64,000 bases of DNA, taken from assembly GCA_050288705.1 (NCBI GenBank), contig JBNKEI010000043.1:1-64000 (forward strand), in the 5' to 3' direction. This document shows positions 44,866 to 52,556 of the stretch, one piece after another. The notes beneath the pieces were generated by a model. That model was not told where the DNA came from. It saw only the letters and a list, made by a program, of their open reading frames with translations, and ran no database searches. The DNA is from JBNKEI01 sp050288705. Its GTDB lineage: Bacteria; Myxococcota; Myxococcia; Myxococcales; UBA5297. Each line of letters starts with the position of its first letter. Positions within the stretch are counted from its first letter, which is position 1. A program made the translations under genes and the position numbers.

Positions 44866-44899
44866 AAGAAAACCCCGCTTCCGGAGAAGCGGGGTTTTT
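44866..44899. terminator. Bidirectional terminator between the lipoprotein and cold-shock genes
   Basis: Perfect 10-pair stem AACCCCGCTT / AAGCGGGGTT around CCGGAG, A-rich on the left and T-rich on the right. It can end transcription from both convergent genes. Confidence 0.92.
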
Positions 44900-44924
44900 G
44901 CTAATCTAGTAAGTCCTATTGATG

Positions 44925-45128
44925 CTACAGAGGACGAACACTAGCGGCTTGAAGACCTTTAGGTCCTTTAGTTACATCAAATTCAACTCTTTGACCTTCT
45001 GCCAAACTGCGAAATCCATCGATCTGGATAGCAGTATGATGGCAAAATACATCCGCCCCACCATTGTCTTGCGTGATAAAACCAAAGCCCTTCGCGTCAT
45101 TAAACCACTTCACAGTACCAGTTGCCAT
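44925..45128 (-). CDS. Cold-shock domain protein
   Basis: CspA-type nucleic-acid chaperone of 67 residues. RNP1 is KGFGFI and RNP2 is DVFCHHTAI, inside the start MATGTVKWFNDAKGFGFIT. The usual Phe in VFVH is replaced in part by Cys (VFCHH), a common variant in deltaproteobacteria. Ends in the bidirectional terminator. The leader is about 70 bases and contains a hairpin. Confidence 0.95.
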   Translation of the reverse strand: MATGTVKWFNDAKGFGFITQDNGGADVFCHHTAIQIDGFRSLAEGQRVEFDVTKGPKGLQAASVRPL

Positions 45129-45152
45129 GTAAAATATCTTCTTTCGTTTCTA

Positions 45153-45174
45153 ACGGCCTCTACATGAGGACCGT
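45153..45174 (-). promoter_or_regulatory. Hairpin in the cold-shock mRNA leader
   Basis: Arms ACGG-CCTC and GAGG-CCGT with a one-base bulge and 5-base loop, about 25 bases before the start codon. Cold-shock mRNAs often use leader structure as a temperature switch. Confidence 0.35.
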
Positions 45175-45177
45175 CGT

Positions 45178-45207
45178 TTGACTTTAATGTCATAACTACA
45201 CTAGATC
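45178..45207 (+). promoter_or_regulatory. Candidate promoter for the periplasmic-binding-like gene
   Basis: TTGACT, 18 bases, TAGATC, about 65 bases before the gene. It overlaps the cold-shock promoter candidate on the other strand. Confidence 0.3.
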
Positions 45208-45226
45208 GTGAGAAAAAAAATTTCAA
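45198..45226 (-). promoter_or_regulatory. Candidate promoter of the cold-shock gene
   Basis: Minus strand TTGAAA, 17 bases starting with a run of eight T, TAGTGT. Confidence 0.4.
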
Positions 45227-45273
45227 TCTCTTTTGCGTACCCCAGTAAAGGAACTAGCCAAAGGAAATTCTAA

Positions 45274-46431
45274 ATGTGGAAAGTGAGCTTCGGGGGCAAG
45301 CTTTTTTTCGCCATTTTGGGAGTATTGGCTCTTAGCTGGGCTCTAGACTACACCTTGCTTCAAGGGCAACTACGCAAAGAGTTGTTTTACCAGCCAAGAC
45401 GCGAGAAAGCACCGATTGTTTCTAGCGATTTTCCTCCAGGAGTGGCAGCTCCCACCAGCGACAAGATTGCGTCGCATATACCTACCAGGCCAATTCGTAT
45501 TAAGGCGCCTCCTCGGGGAGCTGTTTCCAGTTTGTTATTAGCTGCTGGAGGAACCGGTAAACACAAAAACTCTTCTATCAATAAAGGCTTCGGAATCGAC
45601 CTTGAACTGACGCTTACTCCTTATGAATCGGCAATTGTTAAGGCCATAACCTTAGGAGGTAATCATCCTACAGGAATAGACGGAGCACTATTTAGCGTCG
45701 ATCGCTTCGCCCAAATCCGAGCGGTGACCGCCGATGCCCAGTTGAAAGCTATATTACTTATTTCGAGATCACGCGGCTTGGAAGTGATTGCTGCGAAACA
45801 AAAAATACTAAACGTGGCCGCACTACGAGGAAAACGAATTGCCGTTCCCTATCGCTCACCTGCTCGATTCTTCTTTTTATGGGAACTGGCGCAAGTTCCC
45901 CTTTCTTCATCCGATTACCAGTTAGTGTCGGTTTCTTCTTCTAAAGATGCCGCCAAATTGTTTAGCGAACATAAGGTGGATGCCGCGGCTGGATTATCTT
46001 TTGACCTCACCGATCATGCCCACAAATTAGGTGGTCGCGTTGTAGCTACCAGCGCCGACGCTCCTCAGCTCTGCGCTATGGTTTTAGTTATGCGCAGCGA
46101 GTTCTTGGTCCGCTTCCCCGATGCAGTCGGGAGGTTGGTTCGCTCTATTACCAGGTCAGCACAAATCATCCGCCACAGCCCAACCGAGGGGGCCCGCATG
46201 CTGGCCTCTTATGCCCCAGAATTGGGAGATCCGTATGAAGCCCTCAAAGCCGACCCACCGGCAACTCGTGAGGAAAACCTTGCGTTCTTTGATCTTCGCG
46301 GAGACTCTCCTGTCCACTACGATGAGCTCTTTTCTAGCGCCGCCAGTCTTTGGAACAAAATGGAAGAACCTGCTGATACTAGCCTCCCTACCGCTTCCAG
46401 AGAAACAAGTTTTTTGCTTTCAGCCCGCTAA
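45274..46431 (+). CDS. Membrane-anchored periplasmic-binding-like protein (NMT1/SsuA type)
   Basis: 385 residues. An uncleaved-looking N-terminal anchor (LFFAILGVLALSWALDYTLL) and a 70-residue Pro-rich linker precede a type 2 solute-binding fold. The motif order fits nitrate/sulfonate/thiamine-precursor binders: GIDLELTLTPYESAIVKAI, GALFSVDRFAQI, LRGKRIAVPYRSPARFF, and the C-terminal PDAVGRLVRSITRSAQII. No ABC permease or ATPase is nearby, so it may be a sensor or use components encoded elsewhere. AAGGA lies nine bases before the ATG. Ligand unknown. Confidence 0.75.
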   Translation: MWKVSFGGKLFFAILGVLALSWALDYTLLQGQLRKELFYQPRREKAPIVSSDFPPGVAAPTSDKIASHIPTRPIRIKAPPRGAVSSLLLAAGGTGKHKNSSINKGFGIDLELTLTPYESAIVKAITLGGNHPTGIDGALFSVDRFAQIRAVTADAQLKAILLISRSRGLEVIAAKQKILNVAALRGKRIAVPYRSPARFFFLWELAQVPLSSSDYQLVSVSSSKDAAKLFSEHKVDAAAGLSFDLTDHAHKLGGRVVATSADAPQLCAMVLVMRSEFLVRFPDAVGRLVRSITRSAQIIRHSPTEGARMLASYAPELGDPYEALKADPPATREENLAFFDLRGDSPVHYDELFSSAASLWNKMEEPADTSLPTASRETSFLLSAR

Positions 46432-46585
46432 GAGAATTATTAAGACTTATCGGCAAGCCTGTAAGCGCAAAGCTAGAAACATAATATGCGAGCTGGTTTT
46501 TTATTTTATTTAAACCAATTGAACTCCCAGGCAATTCTAGAGTGTTATGATAATATACCGCTGGACATTTAAACGGAGGAAAAAA

Positions 46586-49066
46586 GTGACTAAATACATA
46601 ATTATAGGAGGAGTTGCAGGCGGAGCAAGCACTGCAGCCCGTATTCGCAGAATCGACGAAAAAGCCGTGGTAATCCTATATGAACGCGGCGAGCATGTTA
46701 GCTATGCTAACTGTGGACTTCCCTATCATATCGGAGGAATTATAAGCGAGCGAGACCGTCTTTTTGTAATGACGCCAGAAAAATTTCGTAAAAGTTTAAA
46801 CGTAGATGTTCGCGTAAACCATGAAGTTTTAGCAATACACCCCCAAAAGCGCTTAATCCAAGTAAAAAACCTAAATACTGGGAAATTAGAAAGCGAAAGT
46901 TACGATCGGTTGCTTTTGTCTCCCGGAGCCGAACCGATTATTCCACCTATTACCGGAATTGCGCAAGAAGGGGTTTTTACTCTGCGTTCGGTTCCTGATA
47001 TGGATAGGATTCAGCAATACATTCATGCACACCAGCCCAAAAAAGCTCTAGTTGTCGGCGCCGGATTCATCGGGCTAGAAATGGCTGAAAATATGCACCG
47101 ACTGGGCATGTCGGTGACTATTATAGAAAGACAAAATCAAGTAATGCCCCCGCTAGACTTTGAAATGGCTTCTTTGGTTTGGAATCATTTGCAGCAAAAA
47201 AGATTGCGGGTATTATTAGGAGAGACATTGGTTCAGGTCGATAAAATTGACCAAGGTTTACTCCAAGCGAAATTATGCTCAGGCGAGTCGATAAACACAG
47301 ACATTGTTGTGCTATCAGTCGGTGTTCGACCTGATACTAAATTGGCAAAAGATGCCAATCTAACGCTAGAAAAAAACGGAGCTATCAGGGTCAATTCATA
47401 TCTACAGACTAGCGACCCAGACATCTATGCGGTAGGAGATGCTATTGCTTTTCCTAGCCCACTAACAAATACGCCAGCTACTATTCCTTTGGCCGGCCCC
47501 GCCAGTAAGCAAGCTCGTATTGCCGCAGAAAACATGGTGCAGGGAAATACTCGTACTTATTCGGGTTCATTCGGAACCAGCATTGTTAAGGTGTTTGATC
47601 TCACCGCAGGAGTAGCTGGCGTCAACGAAAAACAACTTCGCGACCAAGGTATTCCTTTCCAGGCAGCAATGATGCATTCATTAAACCACGCAGGTTACTA
47701 CCCGGGCGCAAAACCTTTGTCACTTAAAATAGTTTTTGCACCTGACGGAAAACTACTCGGAGCGCAATGTGTAGGACAAGAAGGAGTAGACAAAAGATTA
47801 GACGTAGTCTCGTCTATATTAAAAAGAAATGGAAGCATTAGCGACATGGTAGAATTTGAACAAGCTTATGCTCCTCCTTTTTCTTCTTCGCGAGACCCTA
47901 TCAACATTTCAGGAATGGTAGCGGAGAATATACTTAAGGGTTTATCTGCAGCGGTCTATTGGAACGAAATCGACTCGTTGCTACAATCTGGCGCCTTTTT
48001 TATTGACGTTCGAACTCCAGAAGAGTTTTCCCTGGGCACTATTTCTAGCTCAGTAAATATTCCTCATACTGAAATACGTTCTCGTTTGGGAGAAATTCCC
48101 GGAAATCGCAAAATAGTTGTCTTTTGCAAGGTAGGACAAAGAGGTTATTTAGCAGAACGCATTCTGCGACAGAATGGTTTTTCCGACGTTTGCAATCTGT
48201 CTGGAGGAATAACAACCTGGGAATCAGCAATCCGAGCAGAAAAAAACGAAATTCTTGAAAATAATTCAGCATTGGGACTCATGGACACTTCTTCTGATTC
48301 TCTAGAACCTGCATTTGAAACCGAAATTAATGCCTGTGGATTGCAGTGCCCAGGTCCTATTCTACGACTAAAAAAAGCCATAGATTCCTTACCTAATGGC
48401 CATAAAATACGCATTCAGGCAAGCGATCCTGGATTCGCCAGAGATGTGGACTCTTGGTGCAGGCTCACTGGAAATGTTTTAACTTCTCTTAAGGAAAGAG
48501 ACAATCTCATCGAAGCAATTATTATGAAGTCAACCGAACAAAAAAATTATCCAGGTAAAGAAAGCGCAGCACCCGAAAAAAATGCATCTTTTAAAGATAA
48601 AGAACTGACTATGGTGGTTTTTTCCAACGATTTAGATAAGGCAATGGCCTCATTTGTAATAGCTAATGGCGCAGCTTCATCTGGCAAAAAAGTCACCATG
48701 TTTTTTACATTTTGGGGGTTGAGCATTCTAAGAAAAACCCCTGCCTTCTCTAATAAAAAGGATTGGATAGGTAAAGCGTTTGGCTGGATGCTGCCCAGCA
48801 ATTCTAATAAATTGCCTCTTTCCAAAATGAATTTCGCCGGAATGGGGCCAGTCATGATGAAAAGTCGCATGCGCCAAAAAAACATAGATTCTTTAGACAA
48901 AATGATGCAAACCGCACAAGAATTAGGGGTTCATTTGGTTGCTTGCCAAATGTCCATGGATGTCATGGGGCTTTCCAAAGATGAATTATTGCCTGGAATT
49001 GAAATTGGGGGAGTAGCCCATTATTTAGAAAAGGCTTCTCATTCGGGAATTAACCTTTTTATCTAG
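46586..49066 (+). CDS. CoA-disulfide reductase-like fusion with rhodanese, TusA and DsrE domains
   Basis: About 827 residues in four modules. Residues 1-445: FAD/NAD(P)H disulfide reductase of CoADR/Npsr type with the active Cys43 in SYANCGLPYHIGG. Residues about 460-555: rhodanese with catalytic Cys514 in VFCKVGQRGY. Residues about 578-650: TusA sulfur carrier with Cys588 in CPGP. Residues about 675-827: DsrE/DsrF-like domain (SNDLDKAMASFVIANGAAS, VACQMSMDVMG). Together they suggest reduction of polysulfide or CoA-persulfide and intramolecular handing-on of sulfane sulfur. The start is GTG at 46586 with GGAGG six bases upstream; the ATG 13 codons earlier has neither ribosome site nor homology. 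Confidence 0.93.
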   Translation: MTKYIIIGGVAGGASTAARIRRIDEKAVVILYERGEHVSYANCGLPYHIGGIISERDRLFVMTPEKFRKSLNVDVRVNHEVLAIHPQKRLIQVKNLNTGKLESESYDRLLLSPGAEPIIPPITGIAQEGVFTLRSVPDMDRIQQYIHAHQPKKALVVGAGFIGLEMAENMHRLGMSVTIIERQNQVMPPLDFEMASLVWNHLQQKRLRVLLGETLVQVDKIDQGLLQAKLCSGESINTDIVVLSVGVRPDTKLAKDANLTLEKNGAIRVNSYLQTSDPDIYAVGDAIAFPSPLTNTPATIPLAGPASKQARIAAENMVQGNTRTYSGSFGTSIVKVFDLTAGVAGVNEKQLRDQGIPFQAAMMHSLNHAGYYPGAKPLSLKIVFAPDGKLLGAQCVGQEGVDKRLDVVSSILKRNGSISDMVEFEQAYAPPFSSSRDPINISGMVAENILKGLSAAVYWNEIDSLLQSGAFFIDVRTPEEFSLGTISSSVNIPHTEIRSRLGEIPGNRKIVVFCKVGQRGYLAERILRQNGFSDVCNLSGGITTWESAIRAEKNEILENNSALGLMDTSSDSLEPAFETEINACGLQCPGPILRLKKAIDSLPNGHKIRIQASDPGFARDVDSWCRLTGNVLTSLKERDNLIEAIIMKSTEQKNYPGKESAAPEKNASFKDKELTMVVFSNDLDKAMASFVIANGAASSGKKVTMFFTFWGLSILRKTPAFSNKKDWIGKAFGWMLPSNSNKLPLSKMNFAGMGPVMMKSRMRQKNIDSLDKMMQTAQELGVHLVACQMSMDVMGLSKDELLPGIEIGGVAHYLEKASHSGINLFI

Positions 49067-49111
49067 CAGGAGAGCTTCCCTTTTCAACAAGCAATGAGCA
49101 CTTAGGAGTTT

Positions 49112-49303
49112 ATGCTTTGGGCAATGTCGATTCTACTTTTTGTTCAATGGGTGTTGGGGTTTGCAAGCGGAGCAGTCCTTGGCCGAGGGGTACATTTGTT
49201 ACTGGCAGCCTCGTTGCTTGCTGCAGTATTCGCCATTGCTCAGAGCTGCGCTCGATCTCGGCAACAACAAAAGTCCTGCTGGCCACCCTCGCGGGTATTT
49301 TGA
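49112..49303 (+). CDS. Small DUF5670 / Lmo0937-like membrane protein
   Basis: 63 residues starting MLWAMSILLFVQWVLGFASG, then GVHLLLAASLLAAVFAI and a basic tail. The pattern matches the short bacterial family that begins MLWTIAVILLVLWLLG with two membrane segments. AGGAG lies close before the ATG. It follows the CoA-disulfide reductase fusion by 45 bases. Its 3' end overlaps the terminator of the convergent epimerase gene. Function unknown; relatives are often stress-linked. Confidence 0.65.
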   Translation: MLWAMSILLFVQWVLGFASGAVLGRGVHLLLAASLLAAVFAIAQSCARSRQQQKSCWPPSRVF

Positions 49304-49317
49304 CCAGCAACAGGACT
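49262..49317 (-). terminator. Terminator of the epimerase gene, inside the small membrane-protein gene
   Basis: On the minus strand: AGTCCTG, TTG bulge, CTGG, a loop of about 20 bases, then CCAG, CAGGACT and TTTTGTTGTT. It starts 14 bases after the epimerase stop. Confidence 0.7.
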
Positions 49318-49330
49318 ATCATACCAGCGA

Positions 49331-50254
49331 CTAGCTTTTGCGATCGGCGAAATAGCGGAATGTTTTCGCTATTCCATCGGATATCCTAATTTCTGGCTTC
49401 CAACCCAGAATATTTTGGGCTAGTTGAGGATCGATACAACTGCGACGCTGTTCACCCGGTTTTGCTGCAGCATGAACGGCAGAGCGCTCAGTCCCTGAAG
49501 CTTTCGCCAATTGGAGATACAACGCATTTACGTCTGTTTCCATGCCAGTACCAATATTAATGGCTCCCACAAAGTCACTTTCCAGTGCCAGAATATTGGC
49601 CCGAGCAACGTCTTGGACGTATACAAAATCGCGCGTCTGTTTACCGTCACCGAAGATTGTGCAATCCCGTTGGTTTAAAATTCGTTCACAGAAAATAGCC
49701 ACTACACCTGCCTCGCCATGCGGATTTTGCCGTGGCCCGTACACATTGGCGTAACGCAAGGCTACAAATGGTAATTGGTATTGCTGCCAATAGTACCCCA
49801 AATAGAGCTCACCAGATGCCTTAGATACTCCATAAGGAGAACAAGGGTTCTGCTTATGGTTTTCCCGAGCAGGAAATTCGTCCTGTTCTCCGTAAATTGC
49901 TCCCCCGGTGGAGCTAAAAATCACTCTCTTAGTACCCACCTTGGCTGCCGCTTCCAGCAAACGTACCAATCCTCCAATATTTACATCGGCGTCGAACATA
50001 GGGTCTGCTACCGAGCGACGAACATCCATCTGGGCAGCAAGGTGAAACAAGACCTTAGGTTTTTCTCGGAGAATCAGGTTTGCTGCCTCTGGCGACCTAA
50101 TATCAAATTGGTAAAAACGAGCTCGGCTATCCAGATTGTCTACTTTTCCGCTAGACAAGTCATCGATGACCAGAACTTCATACCCCTTGGCGAGAAGATG
50201 GTCACAAACATGTGAACCAATAAACCCCGCTCCTCCGGTGACTAATACCTTCAT
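49331..50254 (-). CDS. NAD-dependent nucleotide-sugar epimerase (UDP-glucose 4-epimerase-like)
   Basis: Extended SDR of 307 residues. Rossmann TGGAGFIGSH, IDDLSSG, LAAQMDVRRSV, catalytic SSTGGAIYGE and YGVSK, LRYANVYGPRQNPHGEAGVVAIF, FGDGKQTRDFVYVQDVA. This set is typical of the GalE-like group that epimerises UDP-Glc/GlcNAc at C4; exact substrate cannot be told. It lies downstream of the uxs-like gene with 53 bases between, so the pair probably supplies sugars for a surface polymer. Confidence 0.9.
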   Translation of the reverse strand: MKVLVTGGAGFIGSHVCDHLLAKGYEVLVIDDLSSGKVDNLDSRARFYQFDIRSPEAANLILREKPKVLFHLAAQMDVRRSVADPMFDADVNIGGLVRLLEAAAKVGTKRVIFSSTGGAIYGEQDEFPARENHKQNPCSPYGVSKASGELYLGYYWQQYQLPFVALRYANVYGPRQNPHGEAGVVAIFCERILNQRDCTIFGDGKQTRDFVYVQDVARANILALESDFVGAINIGTGMETDVNALYLQLAKASGTERSAVHAAAKPGEQRRSCIDPQLAQNILGWKPEIRISDGIAKTFRYFADRKS

Positions 50255-50307
50255 TGCTTAGTATCCTCCTTCGTTTGTGCCCAATCTCGCCACTCAGCCT
50301 TTTTCCT

Positions 50308-51267
50308 TCAAGATAGACTGCCAGCCTCCCTCACTTTTGTTTTGAACCAAGCAATTGTGCGTTCCAACCCTTGTTCTATGTCTATCTTTGGCTCCCACCC
50401 CAGCACTGCCTTTGCTCGCGAAATGTCAGGCTTACGCTGCTTAGGATCACCTTTAGGTAAGGGTTGGAATGCTACTTGCCCTCCTCCTCCAGCAATGCGT
50501 CGCACCAATTTTACGAACTCCAACATAGTAAACTCGCAGGGGTTACCAAGATTTACTGGATCTGGGTAGTCACTTTCCGCCAAAAGCAGAATTCCATTAA
50601 TCAGATCGTCGACATAACAAAAAGAACGAGTCTGCGTACCGTCACCAAAGACTGTAAAATCTTCATTGCGCAACGCCTGGCCGACAAACGCGGGAACTAC
50701 TCGCCCATCATCTAGCTTCATCCTTGGACCATAGGTGTTGAAGATACGAACCATTCCGGTGTTAACACCCATACTCCGACGGTAAGCGCTTACCATGGCC
50801 TCTCCATAGCGCTTGGCTTCGTCATACACCGCTCGTGGCCCGGTAGAATCAACATTTCCTAGATAGGTTTCTTTTTGAGGGTGCTCTAAAGGATCGCCAT
50901 AAATCTCGGAAGTGGAAGCTTGTATAAAACGCGCCTTCTTCTGTAACGCAAGTTTTAGCGCATTTTCTGTTCCTTGAGCGCCAGTGCGCATGGTCTCCAG
51001 CGGAAGACGGGCATAATCAATCGGGGAAGCGGGAGAGGCAAAATTGAGCACGTAGTCCACTGCTCCTGCTACTTCCCACTGCTCGCTGATGTCTTGATTC
51101 TGAAATGAAAATCCTGACTTTTGTTTCAAATGACCAATGTTGTCAAGAGAACCAGTTACCAAATTATCAACCGCCACCACCGCGTGTCCGCGCTCTAGAA
51201 GTTCCTCACAAAGATGAGAACCTAGAAATCCTGCCCCCCCAGTAACTACCCATCGTTTTGTCGTCAT
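50308..51267 (-). CDS. uxs: UDP-glucuronate decarboxylase (UDP-xylose synthase)
   Basis: Extended SDR of 319 residues. TGGAGFLGSHLCEELLERGH, NFASPASPIDYARLPLETM, STSEIYGDPLEHPQ, the YDEAKRYGE active site, VRIFNTYGPRMKLDDGRVVP, GDGTQTRSFCYVDDLI. These are the diagnostic residues that separate UXS from other SDRs. It converts UDP-glucuronate to UDP-xylose. AAGGA stands six bases before the ATG. No UDP-glucose dehydrogenase is in the window. Confidence 0.94.
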   Translation of the reverse strand: MTTKRWVVTGGAGFLGSHLCEELLERGHAVVAVDNLVTGSLDNIGHLKQKSGFSFQNQDISEQWEVAGAVDYVLNFASPASPIDYARLPLETMRTGAQGTENALKLALQKKARFIQASTSEIYGDPLEHPQKETYLGNVDSTGPRAVYDEAKRYGEAMVSAYRRSMGVNTGMVRIFNTYGPRMKLDDGRVVPAFVGQALRNEDFTVFGDGTQTRSFCYVDDLINGILLLAESDYPDPVNLGNPCEFTMLEFVKLVRRIAGGGGQVAFQPLPKGDPKQRKPDISRAKAVLGWEPKIDIEQGLERTIAWFKTKVREAGSLS

Positions 51268-51479
51268 TGTATTTCCTTTTGCCAGGTTTCCTGCCTGATG
51301 GCAGGACGGTAGTGAAGGGCTTGCTCCTTGTCAAAGTCAAATGAAGAAAAACTTAGCAATACAAACAATACAGACCCAATCCATTTGGATAATAATAGTT
51401 GGCGAGTGAAGTGTAAGCGGCGCAGACCAGACCCAATACCCGTAAACTTCCGTCTGGGGCAATTCAACTTCATGTTAAC

Positions 51480-51509
51480 TTGACCCTCGGGTAAAAAAAG
51501 TTCTATCAC
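51480..51509 (+). promoter_or_regulatory. Candidate promoter of the repeat lipoprotein gene
   Basis: TTGACC, 18 bases, TATCAC, giving a leader of about 170 bases. Confidence 0.35.
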
Positions 51510-51607
51510 TTATGTCAGGCAGGGGGAGGAACACCGCAAAGGTTAGGTACGAAATGAAAAGTATTGTATGCCAGTTTAAAAGCACGCCGCCTAATGGAAT
51601 TGACGGC

Positions 51608-51627
51608 ATAGGGGCGATGTCCCCTAT
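51608..51627 (+). promoter_or_regulatory. Perfect 7-pair hairpin in the lipoprotein leader
   Basis: ATAGGGG and CCCCTAT around CGATGT, about 60 bases before the start codon, without a T-run. A candidate mRNA stabiliser or regulator target. Confidence 0.4.
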
Positions 51628-51685
51628 CTTTGAAACTGAAACGGAGGCCAATCCTGCAATTCGGGTTAGGAAGAGGGAAATTCTA

Positions 51686-52333
51686 ATGCCTTTGATTAGT
51701 GGTATGCTGGCAATACTATTGATTGCGGGCTGCTACGACAGAGCGCAAGGTGCTGACCCCGCCAAGGCACAAAAAAATGCTTCTGTCGATCAGTCTTCCG
51801 ACTACTTTGATGGCCGATCTGGGGAAAAGCGTTTAAGCGAGCAGCGGCAAGGTAATGAGATAGTCAGAGAGTACGATCTGAACCGCGACAATAAAGCTGA
51901 TGTGTGGAAGTATTTTGTGATTACGCAAGATGAAGCAGGAAAAACCTCCGAACGCCTAGTCCGCAAAGAATTCGACGTAAACTTTGACGGCCGGGTTGAT
52001 GTTATTCGTTTTTATGGCCAGTCACAAATGCTCACCAAGGAATCTTTCGATCTCGATTTTGATGGCCGAATAGATCAGATAAATTTTTATGAAGTCGGCC
52101 AACTGGTTCGCAAAGAAAAAGACCTAAATTTCGACCAAAAAACCGATCTATGGATTTTTTACGAAAAGGGAAAGGTTGTCCGCAAAGAACGTGACAGTAA
52201 CAACGACAGCAAAGTTGATTACTGGGAGTACTGGGAGAACGATCAAGTAGATCGTATTGGTGAAGATCTTGATAGCGATGGAACTGTCGATCGCTGGAGC
52301 AAAAACCAGGTTGAAGCATCCTCAGAAGAATGA
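51686..52333 (+). CDS. Lipoprotein with six calcium-loop-like repeats
   Basis: About 215 residues. The ATG at 51686 (GAGGG eight bases upstream) gives a clean signal with lipobox LLIAGC and Cys16. The rest carries six tandem units of about 20 residues: DLNRDNKADVWKYF, DVNFDGRVDVIRFYG, DLDFDGRIDQINFYE, DLNFDQKTDLWIFYE, DSNNDSKVDYWEYW and DLDSDGTVDRWSKN. Each has the D-x-[DN]-x-D-x-x-x-D spacing of calcium-binding EF-hand/thrombospondin-3-type loops plus an aromatic-rich strand. Similar lipoproteins are common in deltaproteobacteria; function unknown. It may form an elongated calcium-stabilised surface protein. Confidence 0.8.
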   Translation: MPLISGMLAILLIAGCYDRAQGADPAKAQKNASVDQSSDYFDGRSGEKRLSEQRQGNEIVREYDLNRDNKADVWKYFVITQDEAGKTSERLVRKEFDVNFDGRVDVIRFYGQSQMLTKESFDLDFDGRIDQINFYEVGQLVRKEKDLNFDQKTDLWIFYEKGKVVRKERDSNNDSKVDYWEYWENDQVDRIGEDLDSDGTVDRWSKNQVEASSEE

Positions 52334-52358
52334 CTTCACGGACTCTGGCAATGGATGG

Positions 52359-52386
52359 TTGGCAAGTCCAACCTGGGCAATATTAT
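52359..52386 (+). promoter_or_regulatory. Candidate promoter of the 52557 gene
   Basis: TTGGCA, 16 bases, TATTAT (five of six matches in each box), about 165 bases upstream of the gene. Confidence 0.5.
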
Positions 52387-52556
52387 ATTTTCTGTGAAAA
52401 CTGGCTGCATTTCCACCCAGGAACCTTCGATTGGGTATAATCCCCCCTTGTGCTTTCGCGGACGATTTTTTCTGTTTGCAAAAAAAATTAGACTACCGAA
52501 ATACTTAACTTTCTCATCTACTACTCAAACAGGGGTTCTTGGCTAAGGAGAAAACG

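Larger units (their letters stand above)
51268..51685. other. Divergent gap between uxs and the repeat lipoprotein
   Basis: 418 bases. On the plus strand it holds a promoter candidate (51480-51509) and a strong leader hairpin (51608-51627). The plus frame is open from 51512 but not protein-like before 51686. A minus-strand frame of 81 codons is probably not a gene. Confidence 0.45.

Noticed and set aside
51264..51509. 81-codon minus-strand frame directly upstream of the uxs-like gene, overlapping its start
   Set aside because: It has a hydrophobic stretch but no ribosome site, odd composition and no recognisable family; the uxs gene has its own Shine-Dalgarno.
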